Source of the DNA: Salibacterium lacus
Lineage (GTDB): Bacteria > Bacillota > Bacilli > Bacillales > Marinococcaceae
NCBI RefSeq assembly: GCF_042684865.1
Contig: NZ_JBHUML010000002.1
Span: forward strand, 124,001 to 188,000
Length of the DNA stretch: 64,000 nt
Reading direction: 5' to 3'
Shown: positions 60,209-64,000 of the stretch, in pieces
Layout: every line of letters starts with the position of its first letter
How positions within the stretch are numbered: the stretch's first letter is position 1
Translations under genes and position numbers: made by a program
Notes under the pieces: generated by a model
The model's database searches: none
What the model was told of the DNA's origin: nothing
The model's input: only the letters and a program-made list of their open reading frames with translations

Positions 60209-60346
60209 TTAAAAGCCGCCTGCCACTTCAATCACCGTAGCTACTACCATGATAATGGTGAAAAAAGCAAAAGGCACAACGAAACCGACGACAGAGTCGA
60301 TCAGGTCATTACGTTTACTCTGCACGTCCCTTTCAAATTCATTCAC
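60209..60346 (-). CDS. yqzM: YqzM family protein
   Basis: A 45-residue protein (NEFERDVQSKRNDLIDSVVG, then a helix to residue 43) matching YqzM, which also lies between comEC and holA in B. subtilis. GTG 60346 is nine bases after AGGAGG. Function unknown. Confidence 0.82.
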   Translation of the reverse strand: MNEFERDVQSKRNDLIDSVVGFVVPFAFFTIIMVVATVIEVAGGF

Positions 60347-60531
60347 GGCCCATTCCCTCCTTATGGATGCACTTCTTCGTTCATTATAAGACAAGTAAGA
60401 ACAAAAATCCATATCTGCTTCACGATTCTGTCAGGTCGAATAAAAGAAGGGTGACACTGCCGGAGCTGTAAACAGTTGTCACCTATAACCGGGAGGGACA
60501 TAGGATAAACTAAAAAATGAACCCCGGATAT

Positions 60532-60568
60532 CGTTGATAAAAAGTTGTCCTAGGCCTTTTTATCAACG
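60532..60568. repeat. 13-bp perfect inverted repeat upstream of holA
   Basis: CGTTGATAAAAAG (60532-60544) and CTTTTTATCAACG (60556-60568) flank an 11-nt loop containing CCTAGG. TTTATAAT follows. In the surrounding gap 60347-60684 there is also GGTGACA/TGTCACC (about 60451-60484), and no gene. Confidence 0.6.
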
Positions 60569-60580
60569 TTTATAATAAAT

Positions 60581-60610
60581 GGAAAGTGCCTCACGTGCAC
60601 TTTCCTTTTC
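60581..60610 (+). terminator. Terminator-like hairpin before holA
   Basis: GGAAAGTGC (60581-60589) pairs perfectly with GCACTTTCC (60597-60605) across 7 nt and is followed by TTTTCCC. No plus-strand gene ends nearby apart from comEC 500 bp upstream, so it may attenuate a holA leader transcript. Confidence 0.6.
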
Positions 60611-60684
60611 CCTCCTTGTTGCCAAAAATAACGAGGAAGCATAAGATGGAAGGAAACGAACATTGCTATAGGGGTGCTGCATGG

Positions 60685-61704
60685 ATGGACTACATTCCGC
60701 TTTTAAACGACATCGAAAATCAAAATATCGCGCCGCTTTACTTATTATATGGAACAGAGGCGTACTTAATAACCAATGTGATGGAAAAAATAACGGCAAA
60801 TACGCTGGCTGAAGAAGAACGGGATTTTAATCATTCCGTCTATGACATGAAGGAGGTCCCGGTGGAGACGGCTCTGGAAGAAGGGGAGACGCTGCCTTTC
60901 TTTGGGTCGGGACGGGTCGTCGTACTGAAAAACTGCTACTTTTTAACAGGAGCAAAAGACAAAGAGAAAGTGGAACATAATCTTTCTTATCTGGAAGAAT
61001 ATATCGACAATCCCCCGAAAGAAACGGTCATGATTTTCACCGCTCCGTATGAAAAACTGGATGAACGGAAAAAAATCGTCAAAAAGCTGAAAAAACAGGG
61101 TGTTTTTTTGGAAGCTTCTTCTTTTGATGAAAAAAATATGGGGCAGTGGATCGAACGTTTCTGCGAAACAAGGGGCGTATCGATAACATCCGGGGCGAAA
61201 GAGAAGATGATGCAGCTGGCCGGGAAAGATATGATGATGCTGTCTTCGGAGATGGATAAATTGGCGTTGTACGCCGGAGAGCAAAGGCAGATTACAGAAG
61301 AGATGGTGGAGGAGCTGGTCCCGCGCAACCTTGAGGACAATGTATTTGAATTGGTGGACCACGTCGTGCACGGCCGGGCGGAGCAGGCGTTTCGCATTCA
61401 CTATGACCTGATGAAACAAAATGAAGAGCCCATTAAAATCCTGACCCTCCTGGCCAGACAGTTCCGCATGATTCTGCATGTTTATCAATTAAAGAAGACA
61501 GGCTATTCCCGTCAGAAAATGGCGTCGAGGCTGAAAGTACACCCTTACGCTGTAAAAGTAGCGGAAGAACAGAGCAGAACGTATTCTGAAACCCGGCTGA
61601 AAGAAGTACTTCAGAAACTGGCCGAAGCAGATGAACGGATAAAAACAGGAAAAATGGACAAACACCTGCAGCTGGAACTAAGTATAGCCGGTCTGGCAGT
61701 ATAA
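60685..61704 (+). CDS. holA: DNA polymerase III delta subunit
   Basis: A 339-residue clamp-loader protein: PLYLLYGTEAYLITNVMEKI, ALEEGETLPFFGSGRVVVLK, LEDNVFELVDHVVHGRAEQA and the helical collar domain at the end. It opens the sliding clamp. ATG 60685 (MDYIPLL) follows GGGGTG and fits known starts; earlier in-frame codons would extend it without similarity. Confidence 0.93.
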   Translation: MDYIPLLNDIENQNIAPLYLLYGTEAYLITNVMEKITANTLAEEERDFNHSVYDMKEVPVETALEEGETLPFFGSGRVVVLKNCYFLTGAKDKEKVEHNLSYLEEYIDNPPKETVMIFTAPYEKLDERKKIVKKLKKQGVFLEASSFDEKNMGQWIERFCETRGVSITSGAKEKMMQLAGKDMMMLSSEMDKLALYAGEQRQITEEMVEELVPRNLEDNVFELVDHVVHGRAEQAFRIHYDLMKQNEEPIKILTLLARQFRMILHVYQLKKTGYSRQKMASRLKVHPYAVKVAEEQSRTYSETRLKEVLQKLAEADERIKTGKMDKHLQLELSIAGLAV

Positions 61705-61794
61705 GAAAGGCGCAAGCGCACGGGAAGAAACCCTGAGCGGCCGGCCGCTGAAGCCGGACCTCAAAACACCGGCATTTTATACTTTTTCATCCAT

Positions 61795-61821
61795 AAAAAA
61801 ACGACTCTGCAGAGGAGTCGT
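61795..61821 (-). terminator. Terminator of rpsT
   Basis: ACGACTC (61801-61807) pairs with GAGTCGT (61815-61821); on the minus strand a run of seven T follows. Confidence 0.88.
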
Positions 61822-61829
61822 TTTCATTA

Positions 61830-62096
61830 TTACTGCGCGATTTCGTTGAAACGCTGATTCATTTTTGACTTGGCTCTTGCTGCTGTATTTTTATGAATCA
61901 TCTTTTTGTCAGCAGCTTTGTCCACTTTTTTCGTCGCCAGGGAAAGAAGATCTTTGGCACCTTCTACATCCTTGTTGTCTGCCTTCTTGTTGAATTCCTT
62001 GATGGCAGTGCGCATGGCTGACCTGAAGGCATGCTGCTTGACGCGCTTGGATTCATTAACAATCACGCGTTTTTTCGCCTGTTTAATATTTGGCAT
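61830..62096 (-). CDS. rpsT: Ribosomal protein S20
   Basis: An 88-residue basic helical protein: MPNIKQAKKRVIVNESKRVK, RSAMRTAIKEFNKKADN, MIHKNTAARAKSKMNQRFNE. It binds 16S rRNA. GGGAGGTG precedes ATG 62096. Confidence 0.97.
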   Translation of the reverse strand: MPNIKQAKKRVIVNESKRVKQHAFRSAMRTAIKEFNKKADNKDVEGAKDLLSLATKKVDKAADKKMIHKNTAARAKSKMNQRFNEIAQ

Positions 62097-62157
62097 GTTG
62101 TCACCTCCCTTGTTTTGTTCCATTTTGCACGTTCTGCAGAGAATGAAACACAAGAGG

Positions 62158-62186
62158 ATTCTATCAAAAAACAGATCGACGTGCAA
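62158..62186 (-). promoter_or_regulatory. Sigma-A promoter of rpsT
   Basis: On the minus strand TTGCAC (62186-62181) and TAGAAT (62163-62158) are 17 bp apart. Confidence 0.65.
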
Positions 62187-62189
62187 GGC

Positions 62190-62218
62190 GAATAACAAGC
62201 TTATTCCAGTACATACTA
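62190..62218 (+). promoter_or_regulatory. Sigma-G-type promoter of gpr
   Basis: GAATA (62190-62194) and CATACTA (62212-62218) with a 17-bp spacer match the forespore sigma-G consensus (TGAATA, CATACTA). It is 45 bp before ATG 62263. gpr is a known forespore gene. Confidence 0.7.
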
Positions 62219-62262
62219 CATAACAACAGCAAATCAGGATGCAATGAAAGCAGGTGGATAAG

Positions 62263-63372
62263 ATGGAACTGGATATGTCTTCCTACAATGTGCGTACCGA
62301 TCTCGCAGTGGAAGAAAAAGAACTGTTGGAAGAAAAGGAACTGAACCGCCCGTCGGACCAGAATATCGAAAGCGGTATCCGGGTTCATGAAAAAGAAGAA
62401 AACGGCGTCAAAATAACGAACGTAACCATCACGGAAGCAGGCGCCGAAAACACAGGTAAAGAGGCGGGCGAGTATCTGACCTTTGAAGCACAGGGTGTTC
62501 GTAAACAGGACACGGAACTGCAGCAGGCCATGGAAGCCGTACTTGCCCGGGAAACAGCGGGTTTTTTAAAACGCCTCGGCATTAAAAAGGATGCTGCCTG
62601 TTTAATTACAGGCCTTGGAAACTGGAATGTAACCCCGGACGCTCTTGGCCCTATGGTTGTTGACAAGCTCGTTATCACCCGCCATCTTTTCATGGAAGCG
62701 CCGGAACAAGTGGAAGAGGGTTTCCGTTCTGTTAGTGCTTTTTCCCCGGGGGTGATGGGGCTGACCGGGGTGGAAACGAGTGAACTTATTGCGGCGGCAG
62801 TGGAGAAAACAAAACCTGATTTTGTGATAGCCGTTGACGCCCTTGCTTCCCGCTCGATTGAACGGGTGAACACCACGATTCAAATGTCGGATACGGGCAT
62901 TCATCCCGGCTCCGGTGTCGGCAATCAACGGCGTGAGTTAAGCAGAAGAACGCTCGGTATTCCCGTCATTGCGATAGGTATACCAACGGTGGTGGATGCC
63001 GTGACGATCACGAGCGACACTATCGATTTTATGCTGAAGCATCTTGGCAGGGAAATGAAAGACAAAGACGCTCCCGGCGATGCCCTGGCGCCGGCCGGTA
63101 TGGTCTTTGGCGAAAGAAAAGAACTGCATGAGGAGGACCTTCCGGCTGATGACAAGCGCCAGGCTGTGTTTGGTATGGTAGGCGGTCTGGAAGAACAGGA
63201 AAAAAGGCAGTTGATTCAGGAAGTTTTAGCTCCGCTGGGTCACAATCTGATGGTGACGCCCAAAGAGGTGGACGTGTTCATGGATAACATGGCCAATGTC
63301 GTCGCCGAAGGATTGAACGCAGCCCTGCACGAAAGTATTTCCCAGGAAAGCACCGGCACGTACACAAAGTAA
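62263..63372 (+). CDS. gpr: Germination protease GPR
   Basis: A 369-residue protein that degrades small acid-soluble spore proteins on germination. It begins with a short propeptide (SSYNVRTDLAVEEKELL) and has ITGLGNWNVTPDALGPMVVD, VIAVDALASRS, DTGIHPGSGVGN and the segment GIPTVVDAVTI. It is made in the forespore as an inactive zymogen. AGGTGG precedes ATG 62263. Confidence 0.95.
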   Translation: MELDMSSYNVRTDLAVEEKELLEEKELNRPSDQNIESGIRVHEKEENGVKITNVTITEAGAENTGKEAGEYLTFEAQGVRKQDTELQQAMEAVLARETAGFLKRLGIKKDAACLITGLGNWNVTPDALGPMVVDKLVITRHLFMEAPEQVEEGFRSVSAFSPGVMGLTGVETSELIAAAVEKTKPDFVIAVDALASRSIERVNTTIQMSDTGIHPGSGVGNQRRELSRRTLGIPVIAIGIPTVVDAVTITSDTIDFMLKHLGREMKDKDAPGDALAPAGMVFGERKELHEEDLPADDKRQAVFGMVGGLEEQEKRQLIQEVLAPLGHNLMVTPKEVDVFMDNMANVVAEGLNAALHESISQESTGTYTK

Positions 63373-63394
63373 AATGAAAATGAAGGTATTTTAA

Positions 63395-63666
63395 GAGTCT
63401 GGGACAAAACCTCTATAAGGTAGAAAAATGCCGAACGATTTAAGAAAAAATCGTTCGGCATTTTATGGTACATCTTCCATCACTTCGTCAAAATAGGGCT
63501 CTTTCCGCGGGCACGGCTCGAGCCTCCTCGGGAGAAACCCGCTTCCTGCGGGGTCTCGAGACACGTGCTGTTCCCGCAGGAGAAGCCCTATTTTGACTAC
63601 GTTCAGGATGCGTGTTACCTAAAACGTTCGTTTTTCACTCTCTGTTTTTAATTTTGTCCCACACTC
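63395..63666. repeat. MITE-like interspersed repeat
   Basis: The 272-bp segment has imperfect terminal inverted repeats: GAGTCTGGGACAAAA (63395-63409) and TTTTGTCCCACACTC (63652-63666), one mismatch in 15. Inside are a strong hairpin (63427-63464) and GC-rich inverted blocks around CGGGCACGGCTCGAGCC and CTCGAGACACGTGCTG. No coding frame. Elements of this look are scattered between genes in Bacillaceae genomes. Confidence 0.6.
63427..63466 (+). terminator. Hairpin likely ending the gpr transcript
   Basis: AATGCCGAACGATTT pairs with AAATCGTTCGGCATT and is followed by TTA. It lies at the left end of the MITE-like repeat, which thus may supply the terminator of gpr. Confidence 0.6.
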
Positions 63667-63761
63667 TTTTTTAATAAGACAAATATAAAGGGGCTTTGTT
63701 TGGGGCCATCTTCATGTCCGGATGCTCTCTCGGGCGTCCTGCGTTTTTCTTTTAATCTCCC

Positions 63762-63797
63762 GTTCTACTCTATCAGTTTTTTCTCATAGAGTAGAAC
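63762..63797. repeat. 12-bp inverted repeat upstream of spoIIP
   Basis: GTTCTACTCTAT (63762-63773) and ATAGAGTAGAAC (63786-63797) are perfectly complementary with a 12-nt T-rich loop. It ends 14 bp before the spoIIP start, so it could be an operator or affect translation. Confidence 0.6.
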
Positions 63798-63811
63798 AGG
63801 GAGGGAGCGGC

Positions 63812-64000
63812 ATGTGGAGTGAAGTGAAAAATAAGCAGAACAAAAATATATGGACAAGTCTCCGTAAATGGGCGGCAGGAACCATAGGAGGGTTGTTGTT
63901 TATGATGGTTTTTATTACCATTCTCACGGCCGAGGGGCAGGACAATTTATTTTCTTCCAGGCAGTTACATACATGGAGTTCAGAAATTCAGCAGCATCTT
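63812..64000 (+). CDS. spoIIP: Stage II sporulation protein P (5' part only)
   Basis: The first 63 codons are in the window and the gene continues past 64000. The sequence has a basic N-terminus, a membrane helix (about residues 19-40, WAAGTIGGLLFMMVFITIL) and the start of an extracellular part. SpoIIP, an amidase/endopeptidase needed for engulfment, directly follows gpr in B. subtilis. GGGAGGG precedes ATG 63812. Identification rests mainly on position and topology. Confidence 0.7.
   Translation, partial: MWSEVKNKQNKNIWTSLRKWAAGTIGGLLFMMVFITILTAEGQDNLFSSRQLHTWSSEIQQHL

Noticed and set aside
62254..62262. GTG 62254 as gpr start
   Set aside because: It lies inside the ribosome-binding site of the better placed ATG 62263.
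1..64000. tRNA, rRNA and CRISPR genes
   Set aside because: None was recognised on either strand; attachment is within a protein gene, so no tRNA att site is expected.

Overview
This window is a chromosome segment of a spore-forming Bacillaceae bacterium that carries a complete 38 kb prophage inside the sigK gene. The host identification rests on the flanking genes: sigK, sda, gpr, spoIIP, the comER/comEA/comEC competence locus, the yqeG-yqeH-aroE-yqeI-nadD-yqeK-rsfS-yqeM operon, and an seven-gene mrp Na+/H+ antiporter operon of the kind used by salt- and alkali-tolerant bacilli. I cannot name the species.

Layout. 1-2,900: host genes (Nudix CoA pyrophosphatase, S9 peptidase, HesB/YneR-like protein). 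3,007-3,432: the first 142 codons of sigK. 3,422-41,441: the intervening element, bounded by an 11-bp direct repeat. 41,442-41,756: the last 104 codons of sigK. Excision between the repeats would join the halves in frame and give a 246-residue pro-sigma-K. This is the same arrangement as the B. subtilis skin element, at the same site, but the element here looks like an intact siphovirus genome rather than a remnant. 41,832-42,788: small host genes and HU. 42,972-48,735: mrpA-G. 48,936-64,000: sda, the yqe operon, competence genes, holA, rpsT, gpr and the start of spoIIP.

The prophage, left to right: a large serine recombinase whose 3' end lies in attL; an AT-rich cluster of three unrecognised genes; a lysogeny module (ImmA-like protease with a LexA-type box, DUF4352 protein, XRE repressor, divergent operator region, Cro-like protein, BRO/KilAC antirepressor); a replication module that follows the B. 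subtilis skin order (YqaI-, YqaJ-, RecT/YqaK-, YqaL-, YqaM-, RecU-, YqaO-like) with iterons inside the initiator gene; an accessory slot downstream of yqaO with a SIR2-like protein and several small membrane/coiled-coil proteins; a cos-type HK97 packaging and head module; a siphovirus tail module with a -1 frameshift in the tail chaperone genes; XhlA, holin and amidase; and a lipoprotein gene next to attR.

How the parts work together. The recombinase would serve both phage excision and sporulation-specific repair of sigK. The attP that forms on excision is a long imperfect palindrome around a central GA, as expected for a serine integrase. The lysogeny module suggests SOS control through LexA acting on the ImmA-like protease. 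The accessory slot shows a striking duplication: each cargo cassette begins with a copy of the yqaO 3' end, in which a TTG start overlaps the yqaO stop, and finishes with a copy of the same terminator-like sequence. The main candidates for undescribed biology are this cargo slot with its SIR2-like and membrane proteins, and the three-gene cluster beside the recombinase.
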